DNA of 64,000 bases. Source: JALYGJ01 sp036558545 (GTDB lineage: Bacteria; Chloroflexota; Limnocylindria; Limnocylindrales; CSP1-4). Below, piece by piece: positions 31,317 to 39,653 of this stretch. Position numbers and translations under genes: made by a program. Positions within the stretch are counted from its first letter, which is position 1, and each line of letters opens with the position of its first letter. The stretch covers positions 1 to 64,000 of the forward strand of contig DATBFJ010000101.1 of NCBI GenBank assembly GCA_036558545.1. Direction: 5' to 3'. Below the pieces are notes generated by a model, which worked only from the letters and a program-made list of their open reading frames with translations, was not told where the DNA came from and did no database searches.

Positions 31317-31934
31317 ATGGCCGAACCTCCAGTCACGCGCGGTTTCGTTGGCCGCCGCCGCACGCCCGACCAGGGCAAACGCGTTCCTCCTGGCCAATAC
31401 GTCACTACTGATTTCCCGGTCCTCTCCGCCGGGCCGACTCCTCATACGCCGCTCGATCGCTGGACGTTGACCGTCGAAGGACTCGTCGCGGCCCCGAAGT
31501 CGTGGTCGTGGCAGGAGTTCCAGGCGCTGCCGTCGCGTGACTTCGTCGTCGACATCAGCTGTGTCACCAAGTGGACACGCCTCGACATGCGCTGGCACGG
31601 CGTGAGCGTGGACACGCTTCTCGAGTCCGTCGATCTCGACAAATCAGCCGCGTTCGTGATCGCTTACTCGGACGGTGGCTACACGACGAATTTACCGCTG
31701 GCCGACGTGGTCAACGACCAGGCCTTTGTGGCCTATGGCTACGACGGCGCACCTATGACGCCCGAGCACGGCGGACCCGCCCGACTCGTCGTGCCGCATC
31801 TTTATTTCTGGAAGAGCGCCAAATGGATCCGCGGCCTGCGCATCGTCGACCGCGACCAGCCTGGATTCTGGGAGTCCTTCGGTTATCACAATCGCGGCGA
31901 TCCCTGGCTCGAAGAACGCTACTCGGGCGACTGA
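31317..31934 (+). CDS. Sulfite-oxidase-like molybdopterin oxidoreductase (short, YedY-type)
   Basis: 205 residues from ATG 31317. The SUOX fold core reads LTVEGLVAAPKSWSWQEF, LPSRDFVVDISCVTKWTR (the Cys that ligates molybdenum), MRWHGVSVDTLLE, GYDGAPMTPEHGGPARLVVP and FWKSAKWIRGLRI. No Tat signal is present, so it acts in the cytoplasm, unlike MsrP/YedY. The flavin reductase gene starts two bases after its stop and probably supplies electrons. Confidence 0.92.
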   Translation: MAEPPVTRGFVGRRRTPDQGKRVPPGQYVTTDFPVLSAGPTPHTPLDRWTLTVEGLVAAPKSWSWQEFQALPSRDFVVDISCVTKWTRLDMRWHGVSVDTLLESVDLDKSAAFVIAYSDGGYTTNLPLADVVNDQAFVAYGYDGAPMTPEHGGPARLVVPHLYFWKSAKWIRGLRIVDRDQPGFWESFGYHNRGDPWLEERYSGD

Positions 31935-31936
31935 GA

Positions 31937-32674
31937 GTGGCCGCCATCAGCTGGCTCGTGGCGACGGTCGCGGCAATCCGCGCCGAGACTCCGCGAGTCA
32001 AGACAATCTCGCTCAACGTGCCCGGCTGGACGTCGCACAGGGCTGGGCAGCACGTCGACGTTCGATTGACCGCCGCGGACGGCTATCAGGCTGAGCGCAG
32101 CTATTCGATTGCCTCGGCACCCACGGGACAACCGCTCATCGACCTGACAGTCGAGCGCGTTCCGGACGGGGAGGTTTCGCCCTTCCTGATCGACGAATTG
32201 AGGCTGGGTGATCGTTTCGAGGTTCGCGGACCAATCGGCGGCTACTTCGTCCGCGATCCAGCCGCCGTGGATCCATTGCTGCTGATTGCCGGCGGATCGG
32301 GCATCGTGCCGCTGATGGCGATGATCCGGGATCGGAGCAAGGTCATGTCACGGGTCCCGTGCACCCTTCTGTACAGCTCGCGCACTCCGGACGACGTGAT
32401 CTACGCGACGGAGCTGCACCAGCTCGCGCAATCTGGCGACGGCCTGCGCATCATCGATACGTTCACCCGCGTGCAGCCGCCCGGCTGGACCGGCTATGCG
32501 CGGCGAATAGACATGGCAATGATCAGCGAGGTGCTCGAGACGACCGGCCGCAAAGCGCAGGCGTTCGTCTGCGGCCCGACTCCGCTGGTCGAATCCGCGG
32601 CCGAAGCGCTTGTCGGCCTCGGTCTGTCTCCGGGCCAGATCAAGACCGAGCGTTTCGGACCGAGCGGAGGCTGA
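31937..32674 (+). CDS. Ferredoxin-NADP+ reductase-like flavoprotein
   Basis: 245 residues from GTG 31937. The FAD domain has AGQHVDVRLTAADGYQ and the RSYSIAS motif. The NAD(P) domain has LLIAGGSGIVPLMAM, TLLYSSRTPDDVIYATEL and the C-terminal FVCGPTPLVESAAEAL. No [2Fe-2S] domain is attached. Directly coupled to the molybdoenzyme gene, it probably moves electrons between NAD(P)H and that enzyme. Confidence 0.92.
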   Translation: MAAISWLVATVAAIRAETPRVKTISLNVPGWTSHRAGQHVDVRLTAADGYQAERSYSIASAPTGQPLIDLTVERVPDGEVSPFLIDELRLGDRFEVRGPIGGYFVRDPAAVDPLLLIAGGSGIVPLMAMIRDRSKVMSRVPCTLLYSSRTPDDVIYATELHQLAQSGDGLRIIDTFTRVQPPGWTGYARRIDMAMISEVLETTGRKAQAFVCGPTPLVESAAEALVGLGLSPGQIKTERFGPSGG

Positions 32675-32679
32675 CGAAG

Positions 32680-32943
32680 GTGGATGATCAATACACGCTC
32701 GACGCCAATGCCGTTGGCGGAATGCTCATGGAGATCTTCGGATCGGACATGACCTCGGTTCCGAGTCAGTGCACGCACTGCGGCAATGTCGCGCAGGTGG
32801 GCAGCCTGCGCGCTTACGGCCTGAACGGTCCTGGCGTCGTTTTGCGCTGTTCGATCTGCACGGAAATCGTGATCCGTCTCGTGCGCCGCGCGGACGGCGG
32901 CTTCCTGGTCGACGCGCGCGGCGCCTCGTATCTACGCCTCTGA
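32680..32943 (+). CDS. DUF6510-like zinc-ribbon protein
   Basis: 87 residues with GTG start five bases after the reductase stop, so the third gene of the molybdoenzyme operon. It begins DDQYTLDANAVGGMLMEIFG and carries two CxxC pairs (QCTHCGN, RCSICTE), forming a zinc ribbon, then VIRLVRRADGGFLVDARG. I recognise the pattern as the DUF6510 family; function unknown, but it is commonly found beside sulfite-oxidase-like genes. Its 3' end overlaps the convergent YHS gene by 12 bp. Confidence 0.75.
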   Translation: MDDQYTLDANAVGGMLMEIFGSDMTSVPSQCTHCGNVAQVGSLRAYGLNGPGVVLRCSICTEIVIRLVRRADGGFLVDARGASYLRL

Positions 32944-33123
32944 GTCGTCGGGCATCTCGGCAGGCGTGTAGCTCGAGTCCAGGAACTGCTGCGGGTCGTC
33001 CTTGAAGTCGAGCATGCAGCCCTTCGAGCAGAAGTAGTACGTCTTGCCGTCGTGCTCTGCCGTCCATTGCGCGCCCTGGGTCTCGACTTCCATGCCACAG
33101 ACCGGGTCCATCGCCATTGCCAT
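32932..33123 (-). CDS. YHS-domain protein
   Basis: 63 residues from ATG 33123 behind GGAGGAA. The core DPVCGMEV ... TYYFCSKGCMLDFKDDPQQF is the YHS metal-binding domain also found in copper ATPases and monooxygenases, with the conserved cysteines of CGM and FCSKGC. Probably a small metal (copper) chaperone. Divergent from the LOG gene. Confidence 0.9.
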   Translation of the reverse strand: MAMAMDPVCGMEVETQGAQWTAEHDGKTYYFCSKGCMLDFKDDPQQFLDSSYTPAEMPDDSEA

Positions 33124-33185
33124 GAGATGTTCCTCCGCGCTGTAAGGCCATCGTTCGTGGACCTGCGCACACTATCCTCGCGCCG

Positions 33186-33989
33186 ATGATTCAAGAGCGC
33201 CGACCAAAGACCAAGCCGACCGAAGACCGCAAGCTCCTCCAGGCGGCGCCCTACGCCGACACGAGCTTCCTGGACAGCGACGCATGGCGCGCATTGCGCA
33301 TCGAAGGTGAGTTCGTCGAGGGCTTCGATTCGCTCGCCCGACTCGGCCGCGCGGTGACGATCTTTGGCTCGGCACGCACGCTGGCCAGCGACCCGACCTA
33401 CAGGGCAGCTGAGCAGCTCGCGGCGCGATTCGCTCGCGAGGGCATCACGGTCATCACTGGCGGCGGTCCGGGCATCATGGAGGCGGCGAACAAGGGCGCT
33501 GCCGAGGCCGGCGGTGTCTCAGTCGGCCTGGGCATCGAGCTGCCTCACGAGCAGGACATCAACAAGTACTGCACTCTCGCCCTCAACTTCCGCTACTTCT
33601 TCGTGCGCAAGACGATGTTCGTCAAGTACGCGCAGGCATTTGTGATCTTTCCAGGCGGCTTCGGCACATTCGACGAGCTCTTCGAGTCACTCGTCCTGGT
33701 GCAGACCGGCAAGATCGACCATTTCCCGGTGATCCTGTTTGGCTCCTCGTACTGGAAGCCGCTCATCGACTGGCTGTCCACGGCTGTTCTTGAGCACGGG
33801 ATGATCGCCCCGATCGACCTGGAGCTTTTCCGCGTCACGGACGATCCCGAAGACATCGTGGCGTGGGTCCAGAAGTCGTTCGTCGACGCACGCGCCGCGC
33901 ACAAGGCGGCCGAGGCGAGCTCACACGACTGGGATCACGCCGAGGCCAAACAGGAGCGCCGCGACCAGGTCCATCCTCGACCCGAGTAG
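33186..33989 (+). CDS. LOG family protein (Rossmann-fold nucleotide-binding, TIGR00730 type)
   Basis: 267 residues. The lysine-decarboxylase-like fold shows AVTIFGSART, ITVITGGGPGIMEAANKGAAEAGG, the two-residue catalytic surroundings in FRYFFVRKTMFVKYA and the family signature FPGGFGTFDELFE (PGGxGTxxE). Such proteins hydrolyse nucleoside monophosphates, some releasing cytokinins. The N-terminal extension with FLDSDAWRALRIEGEFVEGF is seen in longer bacterial members. Confidence 0.93.
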   Translation: MIQERRPKTKPTEDRKLLQAAPYADTSFLDSDAWRALRIEGEFVEGFDSLARLGRAVTIFGSARTLASDPTYRAAEQLAARFAREGITVITGGGPGIMEAANKGAAEAGGVSVGLGIELPHEQDINKYCTLALNFRYFFVRKTMFVKYAQAFVIFPGGFGTFDELFESLVLVQTGKIDHFPVILFGSSYWKPLIDWLSTAVLEHGMIAPIDLELFRVTDDPEDIVAWVQKSFVDARAAHKAAEASSHDWDHAEAKQERRDQVHPRPE

Positions 33990-34008
33990 ATCGCCGGGAC
34001 TCCGAGGC

Positions 34009-35130
34009 TCAACGGTTTGGAGTCAGCTCCTCGCGCATTTGCAGCTGACGCATCACGTCTCCGCGCGTGAGCATGCCGACCAGCTTGCCGCTGTCCAGGA
34101 CTGGCAGCTGCTCGAGGTCGTGCTCCGCGAGAAGCTCGACCGCATCGAGGGCGCGGCTATCCGCCGTGACTGTGTAGAGGTGCTCGAAGCCACTCATGAT
34201 CTCGGCGACGGCAGTGCCCGGACGCTTGTCCAGTGGCACACGCATCACGTCGCTGACCGTGACGATGCCGACAAGCCTGGTGTTGTCCGTGACCGGAACG
34301 GCACGCAGGTTGCGCGGCAGCATGTGGGTCTCGACCAGCTCTTCGACGCTGATTCCGGGCGGCACGGTAACGTCGACCGGTCGCGCGACATCGCGCACCT
34401 GGACCTTGCCGAGCCGCGTCTCGAGGACCATCTGCTGAACGCTCTGCGACGCGGCGCTGTGCAGAAAGTAGGCGATGGCGCCGAGCCAAACGCCATTGAC
34501 GATGTCGCCCTGGACGACCAGAAGGATGCCGACCGCGAACATCAGCCAGGCCACGACCTTGCTCACGTTGGCCGCCCAGTCGGTTGCGCGTCGAATGCTC
34601 CGCGTCGTGCCCCACAGGATCGAGCGCAGCACGCGACCACCGTCCAGTGGGAAGCCCGGGATCAGGTTGAAGATGCCCAGGCTGGCGTTGATGATGAACA
34701 GGTAGCTCGCCACGGCCGCTACGCGTTCCTCCTCGACGACGGTGGCAATGCCAAACGAGATCGCCGCGAGAATGAAGCTCGTGATCGGACCAACGACCGC
34801 GACGAGGAACTCCGTGGAGGGCGACTTTGGCTCACCGGTCAGATTCGAGACGCCGCCAAAGATGAACAACGTGATCGATCGAGCGTCAAGGCCACGTGCC
34901 CTGGCGACGAACGAGTGAGCGAGCTCGTGGATCAGGACTGACGCGAACAGCAGCAACGTCGTAACCACGCCGAGGATCCAGTACTCGACCTGCGGCCGCC
35001 GACCCAGCTCGGCCGGGAACTGGTAGACGCTCAGCGACCATGTCAGCAGCGCGAAGATGATCAGCCAGCTGTAGTGGACGCCGACCTCGATGCCACGGAT
35101 CGTGAACAGCTTGATTGAGTTGCCGAGCAC
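34009..35130 (-). CDS. Site-2 protease family zinc metalloprotease with two CBS domains
   Basis: 373 residues; GTG 35130 chosen as the only plausible start before the first helix. The zinc site is H68-E69-x-x-H72 (IHELAHSF) with the third ligand in LIPGFPLDGGR. Six membrane segments span about residues 15-220, and a tandem CBS pair (about 250-370) occupies the C-terminus (VPVTDNTRLVGIVTVSDVM, LPVLDSGKLVGMLTRGDVM). This is the Rv2869/SpoIVFB-like group III arrangement, in which CBS domains sense adenylate nucleotides. It probably cleaves membrane anti-sigma factors or remnants of signal peptides. Confidence 0.92.
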   Translation of the reverse strand: MLGNSIKLFTIRGIEVGVHYSWLIIFALLTWSLSVYQFPAELGRRPQVEYWILGVVTTLLLFASVLIHELAHSFVARARGLDARSITLFIFGGVSNLTGEPKSPSTEFLVAVVGPITSFILAAISFGIATVVEEERVAAVASYLFIINASLGIFNLIPGFPLDGGRVLRSILWGTTRSIRRATDWAANVSKVVAWLMFAVGILLVVQGDIVNGVWLGAIAYFLHSAASQSVQQMVLETRLGKVQVRDVARPVDVTVPPGISVEELVETHMLPRNLRAVPVTDNTRLVGIVTVSDVMRVPLDKRPGTAVAEIMSGFEHLYTVTADSRALDAVELLAEHDLEQLPVLDSGKLVGMLTRGDVMRQLQMREELTPNR

Positions 35131-35163
35131 TCCGCCGACGATAGCCGATGCTACGGTTTGGCC

Positions 35164-35613
35164 ATGCGCGTCGCCCTTGCCACCGACCACGCGGGCTTTC
35201 CGCTCAAGGCACCGATTGCCGACTGGCTGGCCATGAATGGCCACGAAGTGGTCGACTTTGGGGTCGATACCGACGCAGTTCCGGTCGACTATCCCGACTA
35301 CATCGCGCCGGCCGCGCGAGCGGTCGCCGCAGGTGAGTGCGAGCGCGGCATAGTGCTCGGCGGCAGCGGCACGGGCGAAGCCATAGTGGCGAACAAGATC
35401 CACGGCATCCGCTGCGTCGAGGCGGCCGATCCGGTGACAGCGCGACTCGGCCGCGAGCACAACGACGCGAACGTGCTGGCGATGGGCGCCAGGATCATCG
35501 GCCGCGAGGTATGCCTTGGCTGTCTCGACGCGTTCATGAACGGCGAGTTCCAGGGTGGCCGCCACATTCCGCGGATCGCCAAGGTCATGGCGCTCGAGGA
35601 GTCACGGAGCTGA
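35164..35613 (+). CDS. rpiB: Ribose-5-phosphate isomerase B (RpiB/LacAB family)
   Basis: 149 residues from ATG 35164. Recognisable parts are ATDHAGFPLKAPIADWL, GVDTDAVPVDYPDY, GIVLGGSGTGEAIVANKIHGIRC and REHNDANVLAMGARI. In the usual active site a Cys stands in GxCGTGxGxxI; here the corresponding position reads GGSGTGEAI, with Ser in place of Cys, as in some actinobacterial-type RpiB that use a Glu base. It interconverts ribose-5-P and ribulose-5-P. Divergent from the S2P gene across 33 bp. Confidence 0.9.
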   Translation: MRVALATDHAGFPLKAPIADWLAMNGHEVVDFGVDTDAVPVDYPDYIAPAARAVAAGECERGIVLGGSGTGEAIVANKIHGIRCVEAADPVTARLGREHNDANVLAMGARIIGREVCLGCLDAFMNGEFQGGRHIPRIAKVMALEESRS

Positions 35614-36472
35614 CGTAGAGGTCGTGCAGCGCCAGGGCCTGCGCGACGGTCGAGGCGGCGCCCCAGTGCCGGGTCAGTCGACGAGTCTCCTCTTCGGACG
35701 GCATCCCCGCGCCGTACAGCCGGCCGACTGCCTTCCTGACCCCGAGGTCACCCGCAACGACGCGCGGTCGGCCGAGCGTCCGCGACAGGAACCACTCGGC
35801 ACTCCAGCGGCCGATACCGGGCAACCGTGTCAGGTGACTGATCAGCGTCTCGTCTTCCATCCGTTCCAGGTCGTCGATCCGGAGCTCGCGGGCAGTCGCG
35901 GCGCGCGCGGTCGCGATGACCGCGCGCGCCTTGGCGTTGGTCAGCTGCAGCGCGCGCAGGTCCTCGACGCGCGCTGACGCCAGCGCCTCCGGATCGAGGA
36001 CGTCGACGAACTGGCGGCCAATCTCCAGGCGGTGCCCGTAATGCAGCGCGAGGCGCTGACGAATTCGGCTGGCGAACGCCAGGTTGATCTGCTGCGCGCT
36101 GATCGACCTGACAAGTGCGTGGAAGGGATCCGGGATCAGAACCGGTACGAGACCGGGGTACAGCGTCACGAGTCGTTCGATGGCGCCATCGTGCTGCGCA
36201 AGCTCCGCCAGCGGCAGCGTCTCCGTCACGAATGTCGCCGCTATCAATTCGCCGACCGCCGCCGGCGTACCGGCGGCAAGTCGGGCATCCAGTCGCATGG
36301 TCGGTGCGGGCGGGATCTCGATCGAGTAAGGCAGCAGCGGTTGGTCGGCCGTCAGCCTGATCGTCCGGACCAACGTCCGTCCGTCGAAACGGTCGAGCTG
36401 GTCGTCCCCCCAGCGGCCCAGCGGCGCGACGCTGGCGCGGGCATCGATGGGCCGCGAAAGCACGATCTCCAC
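35585..36472 (-). CDS. DNA-3-methyladenine glycosylase II-like (AlkA/HhH-GPD)
   Basis: 295 residues with GTG start. The N-terminal domain (1-95) is AlkA-like. The HhH-GPD domain has LVRSISAQQINLAFASRI, the hairpin LTRLPGIGRWSAEWFLSR and the catalytic aspartate in VVAGDLGVRKAVG. It removes alkylated bases from DNA. The 3' end overlaps rpiB by 29 bp in convergent orientation. Confidence 0.92.
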   Translation of the reverse strand: MEIVLSRPIDARASVAPLGRWGDDQLDRFDGRTLVRTIRLTADQPLLPYSIEIPPAPTMRLDARLAAGTPAAVGELIAATFVTETLPLAELAQHDGAIERLVTLYPGLVPVLIPDPFHALVRSISAQQINLAFASRIRQRLALHYGHRLEIGRQFVDVLDPEALASARVEDLRALQLTNAKARAVIATARAATARELRIDDLERMEDETLISHLTRLPGIGRWSAEWFLSRTLGRPRVVAGDLGVRKAVGRLYGAGMPSEEETRRLTRHWGAASTVAQALALHDLYVSSVTPRAP

Positions 36473-36485
36473 GACATAAGAATGA

Positions 36486-36504
36486 GCCGGGCTTCTCGCC
36501 CGGC
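36486..36504 (-). terminator. Hairpin after the 78-aa membrane protein gene
   Basis: GCCGGGC-TTCTC-GCCCGGC, a 7-bp perfect stem, 22 bp past the leftward stop at 36527. The T tract is weak on the minus strand. Confidence 0.45.
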
Positions 36505-36526
36505 CGGATTTCTGCGCTGAGTTCGT

Positions 36527-36763
36527 CTAGTAGCCGTTGCCCGGCTGGTTATTGGCGGGCGGCTGCTGTTGCTGGATTTGAGTCTGGTTCGTGTCGGTGC
36601 CGTTGTTCGGCGTGCCGTTGTTTCCGCTGTTCATTCCACCGAGGAAGAAGAACCAGATGATGGCGAGCACGACAACGATCGCCAGGATGATGCCCAGGAT
36701 CGTACCGACGCCGGTTCCCTCCCGTTCGACGATGACATCGTCGTGGTTTTCTTCGTACGTCAT
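36527..36763 (-). CDS. Small single-pass membrane protein with Asn/Gln-rich tail
   Basis: 78 residues from ATG 36763 behind GGAGG. An acidic cytosolic leader (MTYEENHDDVIVEREG) precedes one membrane helix (about 20-42, ILGIILAIVVVLAIIWFFF) and an extracellular tail rich in Asn, Gly, Thr and Gln (NNGTPNNGTDTNQTQIQQQQ). Common in Chloroflexota/Actinobacteria-type genomes but without assigned function. Confidence 0.78.
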   Translation of the reverse strand: MTYEENHDDVIVEREGTGVGTILGIILAIVVVLAIIWFFFLGGMNSGNNGTPNNGTDTNQTQIQQQQPPANNQPGNGY

Positions 36764-36834
36764 TCAAGGTCCTCCGTATTCGTTACACGGCTCACGGAAT
36801 CGGTGGCTAGTCTCCGAAGAATGGGGTTTCACCC

Positions 36835-38508
36835 GTGACAGAAACGGCAAGCGGACCCACTCACAAAGTCGTTTCAGCGAACGCATCGGTGGTGCGCGAG
36901 ACGTGGTGGCAGTCTGGCGCGCTCTACCAGGTCTACCCACGCTCTTTCCAGGACAGCAACCGGGACGGGGTGGGAGACCTTCAGGGCATTCGCAGCCGCA
37001 TCGACTATCTCAGCTGGCTGGGCGTTGACGCGGTCTGGCTGTCGCCCATCTTTCGGTCGCCGATGGCGGACTTTGGCTATGACGTTGCCGATTACCGAGA
37101 TATCGATCCAATCTTCGGCACGTTGGCGGACCTCGACCAGCTCATCGCCGCGCTCCACGCCCGGGGCATGAAGCTGATCATGGACCTCGTTCCCAACCAC
37201 ACCTCGAGCGAGCACGCGTGGTTCCTCGATTCGCGCTCGTCGAGGGCCGCGGAGCATCGCGATTGGTACATCTGGCGCGACGCCCGGCCGGACGGCTCGC
37301 CGCCCAACGCCTGGATTGCCGCATTCGGCGGAAGCGCGTGGGAGTGGGACGAGCACACCGGCCAGTACTACTTCCATTCGTTCCTCAGGGAGCAGCCCGA
37401 CCTCAATTGGGCCAACCCGGAAGTGAGTGCCGAGATGCATGACGTCATGCGCTTCTGGTTCGGCCGCGGGGTCGACGGCTTCCGCATCGATGTCGTCAAC
37501 CTGCTCTCGAAGCGCTTCGAGCTAATTCGACTGCCTGACACGATTCCAATCGATCAATCGTTGTTCGAAGGCTCGGATCGGGCGCACGGATTCCTGACCA
37601 GACAACGCTGGGCGGCGACTTCGCGCATCTACTCGATCGTCCGCCAGCTTCGTGCCGTGGCCGACGAGTTTGACGAGCGAGTGCTCATCGGCGAGCTGTG
37701 GATGCCGATTCCCAGGCTGGTCAAGTTCTACGGCCGGAGTCTCGACGGCCTGCAGCTGCCGTTCAACTTCCAGCTCATCACGATCCCCTGGCGTCCGGCC
37801 GCGGTGCATCGCGCGATCGCCGAATACGAAAAGCGGCTGGCGCCCGGCGCGTGGCCGAACTGGGTGTTGGGCAACCACGACAAGCCGCGCATCGCGACGC
37901 GCATCGGCCGGGAACAGGCAAGGGTCGCGGCTCTTCTCCTGCTGACGCTGCGTGGAACGCCGACCCTCTACTACGGCGACGAGCTCGGAATGATCGACGT
38001 CCAGGTCCCGCCTGATGCGCAGCGCGATCCGCAGGGACTGCGCGGTGGCGAGAGCCGCGATCCTGAGCGAACTCCCATGCGCTGGGACAACAGTGGTCAC
38101 GCAGGATTCAGCGAGGTTGGGCCGTGGCTGCCGATAGGCGATGACGTTGCTCTAGTCAACGTCAGCTCCGAACATGAAGATCCAGCTTCAACCCTGTGTC
38201 TCTACGAGCGCCTGCTGGCGCTGCGCAGCGCGGAGCCTGCCCTGCGCACTGGCGCGTGGCGCGACCTTGGCCACACCAAGGAGGCAATCGCGTACCTGCG
38301 TTCGGACGGCAAGAAGCGATTCCTGATCGTCGCCAATCTGACTTCGTCGCCGGCGGCAAGTCCTCTTGAGGCCAGCGAGTACAGGGGTCGCGTCGTCATA
38401 TCGACCACTGACTCGGTCGCCGGGACGCAATTCGACCCCGATGCTGGTCTCGAACCTAACCAAGCGCTGGTGGTCGTTTGCACCAAAGGTCCCCGGATGC
38501 GAACCTAG
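36835..38508 (+). CDS. GH13 alpha-glucosidase (oligo-1,6-glucosidase/trehalose-type subfamily)
   Basis: 557 residues with GTG start. The (beta/alpha)8 barrel starts ALYQVYPRSFQDSNRDGVGD. The catalytic triad is D219 (GFRIDVVN), E287 (LIGELWM) and D349 (GNHDKPR), with MDLVPNHTSSEHAWF as conserved region I. A C-terminal beta domain completes it. The sequence DSNRDGVGDLQG and the QDSNRDG calcium-site-like loop fit intracellular exo-alpha-glucosidases (GH13_16/17/23/30 group). No signal peptide. Probably hydrolyses maltose, isomaltose or sucrose-type sugars, linking with glgP and the GH57 enzyme. Confidence 0.92.
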   Translation: MTETASGPTHKVVSANASVVRETWWQSGALYQVYPRSFQDSNRDGVGDLQGIRSRIDYLSWLGVDAVWLSPIFRSPMADFGYDVADYRDIDPIFGTLADLDQLIAALHARGMKLIMDLVPNHTSSEHAWFLDSRSSRAAEHRDWYIWRDARPDGSPPNAWIAAFGGSAWEWDEHTGQYYFHSFLREQPDLNWANPEVSAEMHDVMRFWFGRGVDGFRIDVVNLLSKRFELIRLPDTIPIDQSLFEGSDRAHGFLTRQRWAATSRIYSIVRQLRAVADEFDERVLIGELWMPIPRLVKFYGRSLDGLQLPFNFQLITIPWRPAAVHRAIAEYEKRLAPGAWPNWVLGNHDKPRIATRIGREQARVAALLLLTLRGTPTLYYGDELGMIDVQVPPDAQRDPQGLRGGESRDPERTPMRWDNSGHAGFSEVGPWLPIGDDVALVNVSSEHEDPASTLCLYERLLALRSAEPALRTGAWRDLGHTKEAIAYLRSDGKKRFLIVANLTSSPAASPLEASEYRGRVVISTTDSVAGTQFDPDAGLEPNQALVVVCTKGPRMRT

Positions 38509-38518
38509 CAGCTCTCGA

Positions 38519-38594
38519 GCGGGAGTAACTCAGTTGGCAGAGTGACGGCCTTCCAAGCCGTATGTCGCGGGTTCGAACCCCGTCTCCCGCTCCA
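38519..38594 (+). tRNA. tRNA-Gly (anticodon UCC)
   Basis: A complete 76-nt cloverleaf: acceptor GCGGGAG/CTCCCGC, D arm ACTC...GAGT, anticodon stem ACGGC/GCCGT with loop CTTCCAA (anticodon TCC), T arm GCGGG-TTCGAAC-CCCGT, discriminator T and an encoded CCA (38592-38594). It starts 10 bp after the GH13 stop codon. Confidence 0.95.
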
Positions 38595-38709
38595 TTTCGC
38601 CCGGATCGCTGTGCCGCGTGGGAGACGCGCTGCAACGCAGTCGCAAGAACCCAGGTCGCCGCTGGGGTGGGTTACCCCTCATTGTGGTGTCAGATTCGAA
38701 AAGTCGAGT

Positions 38710-38762
38710 CGAGCCGACCTCAGGCAGGTCTGACCGGCCCCTTGGGGGGACGGTTCGGCTCG
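38710..38762. terminator. Large inverted repeat between tRNA-Gly and HtrA gene
   Basis: CGAGCCGA (38710-38717) pairs with TCGGCTCG (38755-38762); inside are further complementary runs including CCCC/GGGG around 38738-38749. It lies just after the leftward HtrA stop and 115 bp past the tRNA, so it could end both transcripts. No clear T tract. Confidence 0.4.
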
Positions 38763-38769
38763 GCGTCTG

Positions 38770-39639
38770 TCACGAGCTGCTGCCGAGCGCCTGGTCGATG
38801 AGCGATTTCGCCGCGTTGATCGGAATGGCGAAGCCGATGCCCTCTGCGCTGCGCGTTACGGCCGTGTTCATGCCCACGACATTTCCGGCCAGGTCGATCA
38901 GTGGCCCACCACTGTTGCCGGGATTGATCGCCGCGTCGGTCTGGATGAGGCCGCTGAGGTTCTTCTGTCCGCGGCCAGACTCGTCCGAGACGGTGATGCT
39001 TCGGTCAAGCGCGGAGACGATGCCACGCGTCACCGTTTCGGTGAATTCACCCAATGGGCTGCCGATCGCAAGCACCGACTGGCCAACCTGGATCTGGCTC
39101 GAGTCCGCCAGGACGGCGCTCGCCAGGTCGCTCCCGGATGCGCGAATGAGCGCGATGTCACTGCGCTGATCGGTATTGACGACCGTCGCAGGCAGCTCGA
39201 CGCCGTCTGCCGTGGTCACGGTCAGTGATTGGGCACCCTCGACCACGTGGTTGTTGGTGAGGATCAGGTCATTCGCACCCACGACGATGCCCGACCCAAC
39301 TCCGGTCGCAGGAATGTTGAACGGGTTGAAGCCGCTGTCCGAGATGCCCTGGGCCGTGATCGTGACCACGGACTCCTTCGCTTTGGCGACGACACTGGCG
39401 ATATCCCCGGCCCTGGTGCTGACCGCCGGCGCCGCCGGTCCATTCGCATTGCTGATCGGTCGATCGCCCTGCTGCGACCCCATTCCCAGGCCCACGATCA
39501 ATCCAAAGGTGACGACCGACGCCAGGACTGCCGAGAGCACAGCGACGCCGAGCATCGACCTCATTGATGGACGAGCTGGCGTGGGAACAACAGGTGTGCT
39601 CGCCACGGGCTGCGTGTAAGGCGCAAATGGGTCGTGCAT
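38770..39639 (-). CDS. HtrA/DegP-family serine protease lacking PDZ domain
   Basis: 289 residues from ATG 39639. A membrane anchor (about 28-53) is followed by a trypsin-like domain with catalytic H131 (LTNNHVVEG), D161 (RSDIALIRA) and S243 (NPGNSGGPLID). The chain ends 45 residues after the nucleophile, so no PDZ domain follows; the usual HtrA has at least one. Extracytoplasmic quality-control protease. Last gene of a leftward operon with the beta-propeller lipoprotein (14-bp gap). Confidence 0.93.
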   Translation of the reverse strand: MHDPFAPYTQPVASTPVVPTPARPSMRSMLGVAVLSAVLASVVTFGLIVGLGMGSQQGDRPISNANGPAAPAVSTRAGDIASVVAKAKESVVTITAQGISDSGFNPFNIPATGVGSGIVVGANDLILTNNHVVEGAQSLTVTTADGVELPATVVNTDQRSDIALIRASGSDLASAVLADSSQIQVGQSVLAIGSPLGEFTETVTRGIVSALDRSITVSDESGRGQKNLSGLIQTDAAINPGNSGGPLIDLAGNVVGMNTAVTRSAEGIGFAIPINAAKSLIDQALGSSS

Positions 39640-39653
39640 CTGCCTGTAGCGGG

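Noticed and set aside
35164..35613. RpiB as a broken enzyme because GGSGTG replaces the usual GxCGTG
   Set aside because: Serine at this place occurs in functional RpiB homologues of the actinobacterial type, and the rest of the active site (DHAG, REHNDANVL) is intact.
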